In this document: positions 23,707 through 35,715 of the stretch, one piece after another
Position numbering within the stretch: the first letter of the stretch is position 1
Layout: each line of letters opens with the position of its first letter
Source: Lineolata rhizophorae
Taxonomy: Eukaryota > Ascomycota > Dothideomycetes > Lineolatales > Lineolataceae
Assembly: GCA_010093515.1 (NCBI GenBank)
Contig: MU001675.1
Location: 1,127,386 to 1,191,385, forward strand
Direction: 5' to 3'
DNA: 64,000 nucleotides
Position numbers and translations under genes: made by a program
Notes under the pieces: model-generated
What the model saw: only the letters and a program-made list of their open reading frames with translations
The model's database searches: none
What the model was told of the DNA's origin: nothing

Positions 23707-24598
23707 TCAGTAGCCGCGGCCCCGTCCAAAGCCGCCGCGAAAGCCTCCTCCCCTCGGCGCGCCGCGGCCAGCTGAGCCACCACGACCGCCGCGCGGTCCG
23801 CCGCGTCCGCCACGATCACCGAACCCCCCGCGTCCGCGAGCGCCGCCCCGAGGGCCGCCGCCGCGACCTCCTCTCCCACCGCGCGCTACGCCGCGTCCAC
23901 CGCCCGCAGCCTTGGCCGGCTTCGGCGCACCTGCGACAAGGTGAGATTTCTTTCGGTGAGTTTGAGGGGCGGGACAAGGTACCTGGCGGGGGTTTGGGTT
24001 TCGGTAGAAACCTAAGGCTAGAGTCAGCGAGCGTCTCCACGAGCGTTCCTTGCCCCAAACGTACCTCTCGAGAGGAAGGAGCTTGTCCGTGCCGATAAAG
24101 AACTTGTCACCAGCCTTGTACGACGTCGCGACGATGCCGTCCTGCGGCTTGACCGTGAAGTAGACTTCGTTGATCGGTCCGAGTATCTCGTCGACTTTTC
24201 CAATCGGTGTCTGCCATGCATAAGCATTCGCCGCGACCCCCCCGGCAGCAGTTGGCCACATGCCTTGTTCTCGAGGTAGATGGGAGCGTTGAAGTAAGGG
24301 ACCTTGGGGTTGGTCGACTTGATTACTAGCTCGCCCTCGCACGGGTGCAAGAAGGTGCCCATTTCTTTCGGCGAGTCAGAACCTGAAGCTATGAAGTGTA
24401 ACATGGAAGCAAGTGGCCGCGACAACGTACCTATCAGCTCGGCGGGCGGCCCGTAGTGCGACTGGAAACCTCCGCGACCTGCGAGGACGGCTCAGTTAGA
24501 TACCGTGTCGACCATTGAAGGGCAAAGACGGCGAACGAACCGCCTCTACCAGCACTGTAGCCTCCGCCGTGGCCACGTTGGCCACCTCGAAACGACAT
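23707..24598 (-). CDS. GAR1: H/ACA snoRNP subunit GAR1
   Basis: GAR1 is a core protein of H/ACA ribonucleoproteins that pseudouridylate rRNA in the nucleolus. Six exons: 24598-24541, 24478-24431, 24382-24264, 24210-24065, 24011-23983 and 23930-23707, total 207 residues. Order of parts: short N-terminal Gly/Arg stretch (about 1-22), central Gar1 fold (about 30-125) with [42 protein letters not shown] and [15 protein letters not shown], then a long C-terminal RGG domain (about 133-207). The intron between ENK and TPIGK must start with GC (AAG|GCATGT), since no GT donor gives the right frame. The intron density (five in 0.9 kb) is high. Divergent to ThrRS, 277 nt apart. Confidence 0.93.
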
Positions 24599-24875
24599 TG
24601 TGGCGGCGCGCACCGTGTGCGTGGAGAACGGCGAGGGTAAAGTTGAAGACGAGCGCGCGGAGCGAGGCGTGGGTGAAGGCCGGCTCTTGAAATTTCGCGC
24701 GTGCGCGCCACAGCGAGGTGGGAGCTCGGGCCACTACGCTGGCACCAGCCACGGGTCGAGGGGCGCGAACTCCTCGTTCACCGCCCACGGTCCGTGAGTC
24801 AAGCCGACTTCAAAATCACCGGCCCGCTCGTCCTCCTCTTCCCGTCCGTCGGCTCCCGCGCGCCTCAATTCTGCC
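24599..24875. promoter_or_regulatory. Bidirectional promoter GAR1 / threonyl-tRNA synthetase
   Basis: Only 277 nt separate the start codons of two divergent translation-related genes, so both must share this region. It is GC-rich and lacks an obvious TATA box. Confidence 0.6.
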
Positions 24876-27244
24876 ATGGCTTCCGTCAAAGATGCCGTCG
24901 AAGGCGTCAAGAAGCTCGCCGTCGCCGACGAGCATAAAAAGCAGAAGAAGGGCAAGAAGGGCGCCGAGGAAGTCGACGCTCGCCCGCTTGAACTTACCCC
25001 TCCGCCCGCCTACATCGACCACCGAATAACGGTGTTCGAAAAGCTCAAGGCCAAGTATGACGAGGACGTCGCCGCCAAGCCTCGCGAGCCGATCAACATC
25101 ACCCTCGCCGATGGGCGCATCGAAGTCGGCGAATCCTGGGTCACTTCTCCAGCCGACGTCGCGCGATCGATCAGCAAGTCGCTGTTCGAGCGCACAGTAA
25201 TCGCCCTCGTCGACGGCGAATTGTGGGACTTAGAGCGGCCGCTAGAGAAGAGCTGCCGTCTAGAATTGCTAGACTTCGAGCATCCGGAGGGCAAGAAGGT
25301 GTTCTGGCATTCGAGCGCACATATCCTCGGAGAAGCCGCCGAGCGGAGGTTCGGCTGCGACCTGTGCATCGGCCCGCCGGTAGAGGACGGCTTCTATTAC
25401 GAGATGGCCCTTCCGGACAATGCAGCCGTCATGTCAACCGATTACAAGCCCTTGGAGACGATCGCGCAAAAGGCCATCAAAGAAAAACAGCCGTTCGAGC
25501 GGCTGACTATGACTAAGGAGGAGCTTCTCGACATGTTCAAGACCAACAAGTACAAACAACACATTATCAAGGACAAGATACCTGATGGCACAAGTACCAC
25601 GGTCTACCGGTGCGGGCCGCTGATCGATCTCTGCCGCGGGCCCCACGTGCCGCACACAGGCAGGATAAAAGCTTTCCAGATCATGCGGGTAATGTTTTCG
25701 GCACAATTTTGACTGCGGCTTGTAGCTGACTTTGCAGAACTCTGCCTCGTATTTCCTTGGCGATGCCAACAACGACTCTCTGCAGCGGATATATGGCGTC
25801 TCCTTCCCCGACAAAAAGATGCTGGAGGAGCACAAGAAGTATCTCGAGGAGGCCGCTAAACGCGATCACAGGAAGATTGGCAAGGAGCAAGAGCTCTTCT
25901 TCTTCCATGAGTGGTCACCAGGATCGTGCTTTTTCTTACCGCATGGCATGGTAATTTACAACACGTTGCAAGGCTTCTTGCGATCCGAGTACTGGAAGCG
26001 AGGATATCAGGAAGTCATGTCGCCAAACATGTACAACGCGGAGTTGTGGAAGCGCTCGGGACATTGGCAGCACTACAAGGACGACATGTTCACTTTTGAA
26101 GTGGAAAAGGATCCGTGGGCACTAAAACCTATGAATTGCCCCGGTCATTGCTTGTTGTTTGGCCACCGCGAACGAAGTTATCGGGAATTGCCAATGAGGA
26201 TCGCGGATTTTGGTGTGTTACATCGCAACGAGGCATCCGGCGCGCTCACGGGGTTGACCCGGGTTCGTCGGTTTCAGCAAGATGACACGCATATTTTTTG
26301 CATCGAGGAACAAATCGGGGACGAGATTTCCGGGCTGTTTGACTTCCTTCGCACCGTCTACGGCAAGTTCGGCTTCACTTTCAAGATGAAGCTTTCGACG
26401 AGGCCGGACAAATTTCTGGGCGAGATCGCGACCTGGGATCTTGCGGAAGAGAGGCTCAGAACCGCGCTCAATAAGTTCACCGCCGAAGGCGGAGCAAAGT
26501 GGGAACTGAACCCCGGCGATGGCGCCTTCTACGGTCCGAAAATTGACATCACCATCTCAGACGCCCTTAAACGCGAACACCAGTGTGCCACCATTCAGCT
26601 CGACTTTCAGCTTCCGCAGCAATTTAACCTTGAATATATGACGAAGGAAGGAGCTGCGGCCAAGCCGAAGACGGAAGAGCCCGCCCAATCCCAAATTGAG
26701 GATTCGCAAAGAGCAGCGGCCAAGGGGGAACCGATCCGCAAACCAGTGTCGCCAGGCTGCGCCCGCCCTGTCATGATACATCGTGCGATTTACGGTAGCT
26801 TTGAGCGCTTCATCGCCATCCTGACCGAGCATTTCGCCGGCAAATGGCCCTTCTGGCTTAGCCCTCGACAGATTCTTGTCATTCCAGTAATGCCAACTGC
26901 CAATGACTACGTCGTCGAAGTTCAGCAAACCTTTCGCAGCCAAGGCTTCCACTGCGACATTGACGTTAGCGGAAATACCATGCAGAAGAAAATCCGCACG
27001 GGCCAGTTGCAGCAATACAATTTCATTTTTGGTAAGTGCGGAGTGACATTTCTCTGGTGCACCACACGCTAACGCGACATCATCTTCAGTTGTCGGAGCT
27101 GCTGAAAAAGATTCAAAGACGGTCAACATTCGGAACAGAGACGACCCTTCGACTCAGGCCAAGGGCGATTTGATTCCGCTGGATGAGGCGATCAAAAAGT
27201 TGGTGGTTCTGAGGGACACTAGGGCACTTGTTAACGCCTTATAA
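24876..27244 (+). CDS. THS1: Threonyl-tRNA synthetase, cytosolic
   Basis: Class II aminoacyl-tRNA synthetase charging tRNA-Thr. Three exons, 24876-25688, 25738-27031 and 27090-27244, give 753 residues. Domains in order: Lys-rich N-terminal extension (1-45), TGS domain (about 72-134), editing domain with H145-x3-H149 ([11 protein letters not shown]) and C253/H257 in [10 protein letters not shown], then the catalytic core with zinc ligand C405 in KPMNCPGHC, motif 2 at [13 protein letters not shown] (446-458), motif 3 at [16 protein letters not shown] (about 614-629), and an anticodon-binding domain ending in [14 protein letters not shown] low-complexity insert of about 40 residues (573-613) stands just before motif 3. 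There is no mitochondrial presequence from this start; an alternative upstream start could add one, as in dual-targeted enzymes. Confidence 0.96.
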
Positions 27245-28451
27245 GGCGAACAATAAGCGATCTATGTGGATAGAATAGTGTAGAATAGGTCCTACCACGT
27301 TAAGGTAACGGGACCGTGACACAAGTTGCTTTCCTATGCGCGCCACGTGATTAGGCCTATACCCGCGGTTTTACATATATTGTGAGTGTCGAGGATATTT
27401 ACGGCAGAGTAGTGTTCAGCCTCGACAGCTGGCGAATGATGGCACTCCGACAAGATTATAGGATGACCAGCTGCGAATTTCTCAGTCCGCATAATGATAG
27501 CAGTCAAAGCCCGATATTTGAATGGCTGCGCGGCAGTTTGCGCTACTACCGCCTTCGGTTTCTTTCACTCGATGCGACAGTATTTCGAGTAACATCACCT
27601 GAATCGGGCCACAACGCGACACAGTTAACCTTGGAAAAAAAAAAAACGAAGCTTCCAAGCCAGTCAAGAACACAGAAGTTTCTTTGTCAGCCATTTCCAC
27701 CAGTTGACGGGGTCAGAGCTCTACAGCCGCCTATCATGCGGGAACCAGAGGTTAGCCCGGATGCACGTCGAGAAGCCAATCGCGCTGCGGCGCGGCATAG
27801 ACGAATCTGCTGGGAGCCAATTTCTACGCCGCGTGGCATTTGTCTAATCCCAGCCACGATTAGGTAGGCAGACGCGAAGTGGCGACAATCATCGGGCAAA
27901 TTGTTCGCCGTGTAGAAAGAGCTGGCAACAGCCAAAGTCGGCGAGCCTGCCTCCAAAGAGCGATGGAAAACTTAGCCGCCCGACCGCATCTACAGCTCTA
28001 CAGGGTAGCCAAGGCGAAAGCAGTCGAACGGCGCCGCGCGTCGGGTGAGGGAGCCTTGGCGGGTGCCGAAAGATTCGAGAGCTTCCGTCGGGCGTGCTAC
28101 GCAGCGTGCCAAGACCGTCCTCTGAGCTGAAAGTCTGACCGATCTGGCGTTGAAGCTCTCGGAGTCAGTCACGCTGTCATAGACGTCCGTGCTCGCGCCC
28201 GCCGAGCCCAGAGTGTGGCCCCAGAACGGCACGACGCGAAGGATCCTGCCGTATTTTCAAATCCTTTGTCCCGACGTCTGGCTGGCCCGTAATCGAGTCG
28301 CGGCGACCGTTGGCCTCAATTACCCCCGCTCGCAAACATCCGCGATTCGCGATCGTCTAGTATTTATTACGGCTCAGCCCTAGCGGCCCGTACGCACGTA
28401 AAGGAGCGACCCCTCCTGCCAAGCCCTTGCGACTCCTGCGCGGACAGGAGC
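27245..28451. other. Intergenic region, 1.2 kb
   Basis: No gene is supported. Open frames of 60-160 codons on both strands show no motif. A run of about 12 A occurs at 27637-27648. The 3' part is the upstream region of the Zn2Cys6 gene at 28452. Confidence 0.5.
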
Positions 28452-31113
28452 ATGGACGAATCTATCGACTCGTCGCCGCCCGCCGGGCAAACGGGCCTTC
28501 CGACGTCTGAGAATGTCCCGATCGGTAGTTCCTCGCCGCCCCCTACGGCCGCAGCCGCTTCGGCCGCAAGAAGGGGCCAATCCGCAGCCCTTTCAGCGGT
28601 GAATTCTAGGATTCGTCGACGAAATCGCTTGATCACATCCTGTTTGGAATGTCGTCGGCGCAAGCTCAAATGCGACAAGCAGCAACCATGCGCCAACTGC
28701 GTCAAATTTGCGCGCGAATGCGTCTTCTTAGGCTCGTCGCTGGATCCTGCCGCCCAGCTTCGGCTGGCAGAGATCAAGGAGAAGATGGGCACTTTGGAGC
28801 GGACACTTGAGGAAGATGTTGCGCGCAAAGGCTCGGGAAGTGCGCTCCAGGCTGCGGCTGGGAGGACGCTGCCCGCTTTTGAGGCTGCCGATAGCGGCGA
28901 CGAACTCAATGCCCCCGAGGACGAAAAGGATCTTGAACCCACGCCGATGGCGGTAATGGATGCGGCATACTACGAGGACGCAGATGATGATCTCATGGAT
29001 CTCGGTGTTCAGTTTGGGAAAATGAGAATTACCGAGAGGATAGGAGGATACGTGAGGCCAAAGTTCACCGAGGAGGTGAGTGAATAGTGCTTTGTCCGTG
29101 AAGATTGAGCCGTGCTAAGACGAGCTACCCTGCCTGCAGCTCAAACGCGCACTCGACTTCATTCCAGAGGAAGAAAACCCCTCGGGCATAGAACCGTCAA
29201 GCTCTGGCGATTTCCTTGGCCCTGGCCATGATTACATCGCGCCGGCGTCAAGCTTCTATTTCGTTGCGGAGCCGAAGCGGGCCACTTTACGGCACTACCT
29301 TCCCTCAAAGGTTGCGGCGGATAGGCTACTAAAACAATACTGGCTTGCAGTACACCCAATAGCCCATACGATGCATAAACCTTCCTTTGAACGGCAGTAT
29401 GCCTCGTTCTGGAACCAGGTGTCAACGGGTGTGGAGCCGCCGTTTTCGTTCCAAGCCGTAATCCTTGCAGCGTTGCTCTCTGCAGCAATCAGTATGCCGG
29501 AGAATGAAGTGCTTCTCGAATTCGGCGTGGCCAAACAAGAGCTGGTCGAAAACTTTCGTGAGGGTACAGAAACGGCTCTTGCACGCGCCAACTTCCTCAG
29601 GACGACCAAACTAGAGACCCTTCAAGCATTCGTCATGTACTTGGTAAAAATGCCTTTTTACCCCAATAACTTTCGCTCAATCGTTTTTGGCTGACTTTGA
29701 AAGATTCCTCTATGCCGTAGTGAAGTTTCACGTGCTCACTCGGCACTCACAGGGACAGCAATTCGTCTTGCAGAGTGCATGGGCCTTCATCGAGATGGAT
29801 CCTATTACGGGCTCACCCCTGTCGAGGTCCATATTCGGCGTTTGATATGGTATCATTTGTGCTGGCTGGACATACGCACGTGCGAGGCTTCGGGGCCGAG
29901 ACCGCAGATCCGACGCGAAGACTTCGACACCGAATTTCCACTCAACGTTGATGACGATGACCTGGAGGCTTCAAATCCACCGACGAAGGATGCGGATCGA
30001 TTTACAGACATGACTCTCACGCGGGTTCGGTTCGAATGCAACGAGATGCATCGGATGATTTGGGTGGAGAGGCCTCGTGTCTACAGAAAGAAAACGACGC
30101 TCACATCTCTCCTTAGAAAAGTGCAAACATTCCTGGCTTACGGGGAGAAGAAATTCATACCGCTGATAGATGAGAGCATTCCAGTCCAATTCATGACCCT
30201 CAATGTGTTTAGAGTTCTGACCCGTCGGATGCACATCATGGTTCTACACACATTTTCCAGCAACCCAACAAGAATCATACCGGAACGCTTAAGGCAAATC
30301 ATTCTCGGATCTGGTCTCGGACAGCTCGAGCATGCAATCACCGTGGAAACTGAGCCGATACTGAAAAAATGGGCCTGGTTTGCTGGTAAGCTGGCAGATT
30401 AGCTCGCATTCCTTATACTTGAAAGGATTCAATCTCACAGAACTACAGGGGCTCTCCAACAATATCATACTGCGCTGCTGTTGCTAGGCGAGTTGTACGC
30501 TTATCCAGATAAGCCTGATTCGCGAGAGGAACGCATATGGCGATGCTTAGAATACGTTTTCGAGCTGCCTCGAGAAATGACCACCATCGAAAAGTCGCGG
30601 GCAATCATGGCTGGCATCCGCGAGAGAACGGAGTTTTACCAGAGCTTCCGTAAAATGCGAGCGCCGCGGGAGTTAGAGGAGCGGTTTAAAAACTTGCGCC
30701 ACAATAAAGGTTACTCGCAGTCTGATGCCGGCAGTACTTCATCCAGCGGGCAAAGCCCGGCGACCGCGCAGCGCCGGGAAGTTCGCAAGGAGACTATGCA
30801 GCTTGCCCCGGATCTCATGAGTTTCAACGGTGTTGCCAACGGAGAGGCGTTATTCGCCCCGCCTTTGGGGATGAATACTCGCGACGGGTCGGATACCAGC
30901 AGCAGCGTGATGAATCCGCAGGGGCCGAGTCCAAACATAGCTGGTGATGATATGATGCTAGACATTGATTGGGTAAGTTCCGCATGCGCAACTCTGGACA
31001 CGGAATTTCCGCTAACCGCGTAATTCCGATAGAACGAATGGGACAAACTTTTTTCGGCAACAGACTTCAATCCAGGCGATTTTCAAGCCCCCAACTTTCA
31101 ATTTGCTCGTTAA
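28452..31113 (+). CDS. Zn2Cys6 transcription factor with fungal-specific domain
   Basis: Nuclear regulator of unknown target. Five exons: 28452-29075, 29140-29643, 29704-30385, 30449-30972 and 31033-31113, total 804 residues. Zinc cluster C64, C67, C74, C80, C83 and C90 (spacing 2-6-5-2-6), preceded by the basic IRRRNRL. A coiled region (about 100-120, RLAEIKEKMGTLERTLEEDV) follows, as is usual for the dimerisation linker. The fungal-specific transcription factor domain spans about 255-560, with LLKQYWLAVHPIAHTMHKPS at its start and IRLAECMGLHRDGSYYGLTP in its core; that second block is restored by the second splice join. The C terminus is Ser-rich and ends with an acidic/aromatic tail that may activate transcription. 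Introns are 48-64 nt with GTGAGT, GTAAAA and GTAAG donors. Confidence 0.92.
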
Positions 31114-31394
31114 TTTTGAGCCCGGAGCTATTCGACCTCATTTCTGCATGAAGCAAAATGGTTAGTCGTTGGCCTCACTTCTGTTGCTAGGGTTACTCTG
31201 AGATATATAACTATACCTGGACCCGGTACCTTACAATTTGTTTGCAAGCGCAATGTCCACCCCACCTACTTCAGTACCGCCAGGTATTCGTGTTGAATAG
31301 GATTGCAATTTACTTCACGAGAACATGAACTCATATCAAGTGTTCCACGGATAAAATGGCAGATCTCTTTGTACAAAACGTACAGGAGGTCGCT

Positions 31395-32703
31395 TTAGAT
31401 GTATTTCCGCTCGGGGTCAAACTTGTCCATTGCCTCCATGGACTTCTCGTACCTATGAACCTGTGAGGACTCGGAGGGGTTTAAAATGCTGCGGGCGAAT
31501 ACTCACACCGTAAACACGATTCCTCCGCTCATGACGAGACGCGCCAACCTAGGCAAGGTGCCAGACCAAAAGGTCAGAATCCCTTCCTCTTTGAAAATAC
31601 GTGCTGCGCAGCTGAAGCTATTCTTGTACACGTTCCGAGCTTCTATTGATTGCATTCTGAGAAGTAAAGAGTCAGTCTACCGGTACAATCGTAAAGGTAA
31701 GCTCGCAAGTACCTAGTTTTAATTGTGTCCAAGGGCATCGTAACATATCTGCTGACAGTCAGTCCCAAGTTATCCTGGTATAGACGGCGTAGTAAAGATG
31801 CATACACAGTGATTAATCCCGCCATGCCACCAATCGCGAATGTGCTTATGGTGCCTAGCTTTTCGCCGGGTGCTACGTAGCTCATGGCCATCTGGTGCAG
31901 CATGTTGTAACTTCCAAACCTAGTCGCAGAATTTGCCGACTGCCGCATTGTGGTCGGAATGAACCCTTGGAAGAAGCCTCTTATTCCTTTTTCTTGCGCA
32001 ATTATTTTCGAGCCGTGCAAGAACCCGCGCATGCGCGGATTAGGCGATTTACGATCATCAATCCTAGCCATCGTGTGCCAACTGTCAGCCGAGACGCATG
32101 GACGTTTTAAGTCCCAGAGCAGACAGTACGGGCCGACATACAATTGCGTTTTGATGCTTTCGGACGGCGTCACTGCGACTAGGGACTCGGTGACGCCGGC
32201 GAGGAAGCCTGCGGCAACATATCCTATTCGTGTAACTTTACCGTCGGCATCGGCAAAGAGGCGTTTATATTGATCATAAGAGACAAATCCTATCAAGAGC
32301 CGTCAGTAAGAACGACGTGGTATATTGCAAAACAGAAGTGAACCTACGAATTCCCGCCTTCACAGAGTTGCCCACAATCAACGTCGTGCACCCGGCATAC
32401 CACTGTCGGCCAAACGGCGGCCACAGCAGTTTCTTCCCATCTGGTAGGCGGTGGTTGAGCTGAGTGCGAGTCTTGGCAACTGTATTGGAGAGGTCTGGTC
32501 AGCCCCCGAACGTAGCGGAGCAGAGCACGCATCGTACACTCTGCAGGGTAGGTGATCGAGATCTCAACAGCACCCGCGGTGACGCCCGCGACAAGAGAGC
32601 GAAGAACGCTAGGCTAGTGAGCTCAGACCAGTTAGTGCATGTTACGACCGAGCGGCATACGGAGTCCTTAACGTACCGGGGCGGGTTTCTCGGTTGTGCT
32701 CAT
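31395..32703 (-). CDS. CTP1: Mitochondrial tricarboxylate (citrate) carrier
   Basis: Inner-membrane exchanger exporting citrate for malate or other tricarboxylates. Eight exons: 32703-32677, 32613-32538, 32479-32348, 32289-32142, 32063-31806, 31748-31713, 31656-31507 and 31452-31395, total 294 residues, the family size. Three mitochondrial-carrier repeats can be followed: ISITYPAEFAKTRTQ in repeat 1, VAVTPSESIKTQLIDDRKS in repeat 2, and VYVTMPLDTIKTRMQS in repeat 3, each a Px[DE]xx[KR]-like signature with variant residues typical of citrate carriers. Nearly every exon boundary falls inside a conserved block, which checks the joins. One internal exon is only 36 nt. Divergent to MAM33, another mitochondrial gene, 345 nt apart. 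Confidence 0.93.
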
Positions 32704-33048
32704 GGCGCGCGTAGAGATGACGATTGGCGTTGAAGGTTTTTTGAACAAACGCAGAGCGATAGATGGCGCGTCATGAGGGCATGCTGAGAGTGGAGAGAGG
32801 TCGAGCGGAAGAGACAACGCGGGTCTGCTCTGCTGGGCAGTGGTGGACGACGGCGGCGCGTTGGGTCGCATGCTACGGCGCACAAGGCGCTCGGGAGTGC
32901 CAAGGCCTCCCTGCAAGCTCTGCTAGGCTGTGAGCTCATCACCCCGAGCTTTTTCCTCGTCAACCTCTCCGAGCTCCTTTCCATCCTCTCACCACCAACA
33001 ATCCCGCTCCGTCGACCGACCTCATCCATCATTCAACTTCCTCTCAAG
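32704..33048. promoter_or_regulatory. Bidirectional promoter of two mitochondrial genes
   Basis: The 345-nt spacer between the CTP1 (-) and MAM33 (+) start codons. No TATA box stands out; a pyrimidine-rich stretch (CCTCGTCAACCTCTCCGAGC) precedes MAM33. Shared control of the two mitochondrial proteins is possible but not shown. Confidence 0.5.
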
Positions 33049-34244
33049 ATGATGTCTCTACGGTCATTCGCGCGCGCCGTCCCGCGCACCGTTTCGCGCG
33101 CCACACTCCAGCCCGCCCGTTCGCAGCTTCCCGTCAGGCCTCTGGCTGTCCCGAAAATGTGGAAACCAACCCGGCCATCCGCCTTCATATCAGCGTTCCA
33201 TACCATCCCATCACGGCGAGCGCCTCAGGAAGGTGACAATGGTGTGCCTGCCCTCTAGCCTTTCAGCAGGCCATAGGCTTACCTCTCATTGCAGTAACCC
33301 AGGAGCTGCACGCCAAACTTTGTAGCGAGCTTGAGCTGGAGGCGCAAATGCCCGAAACCGACAAGTACCCCGAAGGCGTTCAGGACTATTTGGATCAATC
33401 AGAGTATACGGTAAGTCGTGCTCGACATGAGGTCCGTATGACGCCGGCTTAGCTAACGATCTCGCAGCTCCAGGACTTGCCGGGCAAAGAGGAGATCGTA
33501 TTGACCCGCCAGTATGGAGATGAGACGTGGGTGGCTTCTTTCTGAACTATCATCCTCTCGATGGTGGCTTTGTTCGCTAACATCGTACCCATGCAGCATC
33601 AAAATCACATTCTCGATTGCGTCTCTTCAGGACATGCCTGAAGAGCCCGAAGACCCGGCCTACGATGACGAGGAGATGGACGAGACTATGAAAGACGCCC
33701 AGGCACCACCTGGGCAGAAGCGTCCAGTTAACGCCAGGGGTGGCAAAGAGAACCCAGACGTTGCGCCGGAAGACAAAGTCTCGCCAGCCGACCAGGAGGA
33801 TATGAACGAGGAGTACGGCGATGAATTCGACCAGGGCCAATCCTTCCCGATCGGTCTTACAATCAACATAACGCGACCAAACAAGGGTGCAATCTCAGTT
33901 GCGGCATCAACGAGCAATGGCGCTCTCACCGTCGACAATGTGTTCTTCTATCCCGATGCGAACATGGCAGAACCGAAGGACGCAGAAACCGTCTTTTCAA
34001 GGCAAGGTATATATGCCGGGCCGCCGTTCGGCACCCTCGATGAAGATTTGCAAAGCCTCATCGAGCAATATCTCGAGGAGCGCGGAATTGACGCGCACAT
34101 GATGCTTTTCGTGCCCGAGTACATTGACTACAAAGAGAACCGGGAATACCTGCAATGGCTAGAGAGTAAGTTATCCCCGCCTTGTGCCGCGTGCTGACTT
34201 GAGCTAACTGCTCCACAGATATGAAGAACTTTGTTCAACCCTAA
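33049..34244 (+). CDS. MAM33: Mitochondrial acidic matrix protein MAM33 / p32 family
   Basis: p32/gC1qR-type acidic protein of the mitochondrial matrix, involved in mitochondrial translation and respiration in yeast. Five exons: 33049-33232, 33295-33410, 33468-33526, 33597-34165 and 34219-34244, total 317 residues. The first 60 residues are Arg/Ser/Ala-rich without acids, a matrix presequence (MMSLRSFARAVPRTVSRA). The mature part has VTQELHAKLCSELELEAQMP, the family opening helix, then ITFSIASLQDMPEEPED, an acidic loop with Asp/Glu runs, GLTINITRPNKGAISVAAST and YAGPPFGTLDEDLQSLIEQY, and ends with a short last exon NMKNFVQP. The second ATG, three bases downstream, is an equally good start. 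Confidence 0.92.
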
Positions 34245-34632
34245 AATTCTGATTTCACCTTCTCCTGGGTTCAAATACGGTTCATCCATGTATTTTCTAC
34301 TGTACATTTAACATGCCCCACTTCACTAGCGTAAGGAAGTGGTAATGAAAGTCGATTTCCGCACCGCAGAAGCCTTCGAACGCGCCCTAAAAAGCGAAGA
34401 ATTCGCCGGACACCAGTGAACTCGCCAGCGCGGATGTCGACTTCGTACCAGATGTGGCGAGTTTTGTAATGTTTCTCAGGGTGTGCAAAATGAGCGGCAA
34501 TAGATCCCACTTGAGCCCAGTTTACATTTATGAAAACGCCCCCCGTCGACGTCGAAAGGACGCCAGTCGACGTTTTACACGGCCCCTTAAAAGTTATATG
34601 ATCCTCCAACCTCCACAATCCTCGAAAATTCT
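34245..34632. other. Convergent 3' region of MAM33 and TMA16
   Basis: 388 nt between the two convergent stop codons. An open frame of 121 codons on the minus strand (34271-34636) has no recognisable motif and overlaps the 3' flank, so it is not called. Confidence 0.5.
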
Positions 34633-35298
34633 TCATGATGCACCCTTTGGCGGAAAGCTCGACTCTTGTTTATAGCCATCCTTCCTCACCCGCACGAACT
34701 TTAGCGCTCCTAATGATACCCACTCGCCGGTCCAGGCGCACAATTTTCTAACATTATCGTCATCTTGAAGGTCCGGGAACCAAAATCCGGATTCGTATTC
34801 CTTCCCCTCAGCGGCATGCTTCTGTCTGAGGAGGGTCTCGCGGTTGCTAGCAGGGCGTCCCGAGCGTCTAGCGGATTGCAACGTTTCAAGCTCTTCGTCG
34901 TCCCGATTCAGGAACCTAGCGTAGAATTAAATTTCCATTCTGCCAGCGAGGCATCTGTCCAAGCTCGCAACGTACACGCTGATCGTCGCATGTACCTCCT
35001 CGTTTGAAAATACCGACTCTTTTGCTTGAGCAGCCGACTGGAAAAAAGCCACCCTGTCCACTGCCAACACCCTACCGTCAGTATAGAAGGAACAAAGTGT
35101 GGCCAGATTTCTCGGGAACTGACAGAGCGGCTTGTTCATGTTGGCTCGAGCTGCGGTCGCGGCGTTTACCCTATCATCGCGAGCCACCGCACGTCGCAGT
35201 CTGAGAGTGTCTCTGCTGTTTTCGTGCAGAGAAGAAGCACCCTTGCCCTTCTTCTTAGACACATGCTTCTGCACCTTGGAAAAGCTGCGCACCGGCAT
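34633..35298 (-). CDS. TMA16: Translation machinery-associated protein 16
   Basis: Small basic factor that associates with pre-60S ribosomes in the nucleus. Three exons: 35298-35124, 35060-34976 and 34915-34633, giving 180 residues, the family size. The N terminus RSFSKVQKHVSKKKGKG and the following LHENSRDTLRLRRA are characteristic. Splicing restores NKPLLDRVAFFQ and VFLNRDDEELETLQ, both family blocks, followed by RRSGRP and KEYESGFWFPDLQDDDNVR. The acceptor of intron 1 was chosen at TTGGCAG rather than the nearer CGGTAG because only that keeps the frame. Divergent to EXO1. Confidence 0.92.
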
Positions 35299-35715
35299 GC
35301 TGGGTTGCGTTGCTACTAATCAAGCATTCCGACCGCCTCTACCGTGATGTGGCCGAGGTGCAACGTAGGGCCGGCACGAGTTGAAAAAGAAAAGTATTCT
35401 GCCGGGAAAGCCGTGGAAAGACGAAGGCGGTGAGCTTGCATCTCGTCGGGGCTTGGCGGCACGGGCGCACGCGTCGCGAGTCGCGACCGGACCGTCTCCC
35501 GTACCTGCGCGCGCGCAACGCGAAACAACACGCACAGCTGCCCCGGCGGCTACAGCCGACATCAATCTCCTCCCCGACTCCCTTTGGCCATGCCCCCATA
35601 GCCGCATTCTTGCCCGGACAGCCTTCGTGCTCCACGATGGCCGGAATATAGGTTTTCTTTTTGTCCACCCTACACATTGCAAGCGTCTCCCAGACCGGTG
35701 CGTGCAGCCGCCATC
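35299..35715. promoter_or_regulatory. Divergent upstream region TMA16 / EXO1
   Basis: 417 nt between start codons of divergent genes. Open frames crossing it on both strands are low-complexity and not supported. No specific control site was recognised. Confidence 0.5.

Noticed and set aside
34271-34636. 121-codon minus-strand frame after MAM33
   Set aside because: Overlaps the TMA16 stop region and has no motif; likely 3' untranslated DNA.
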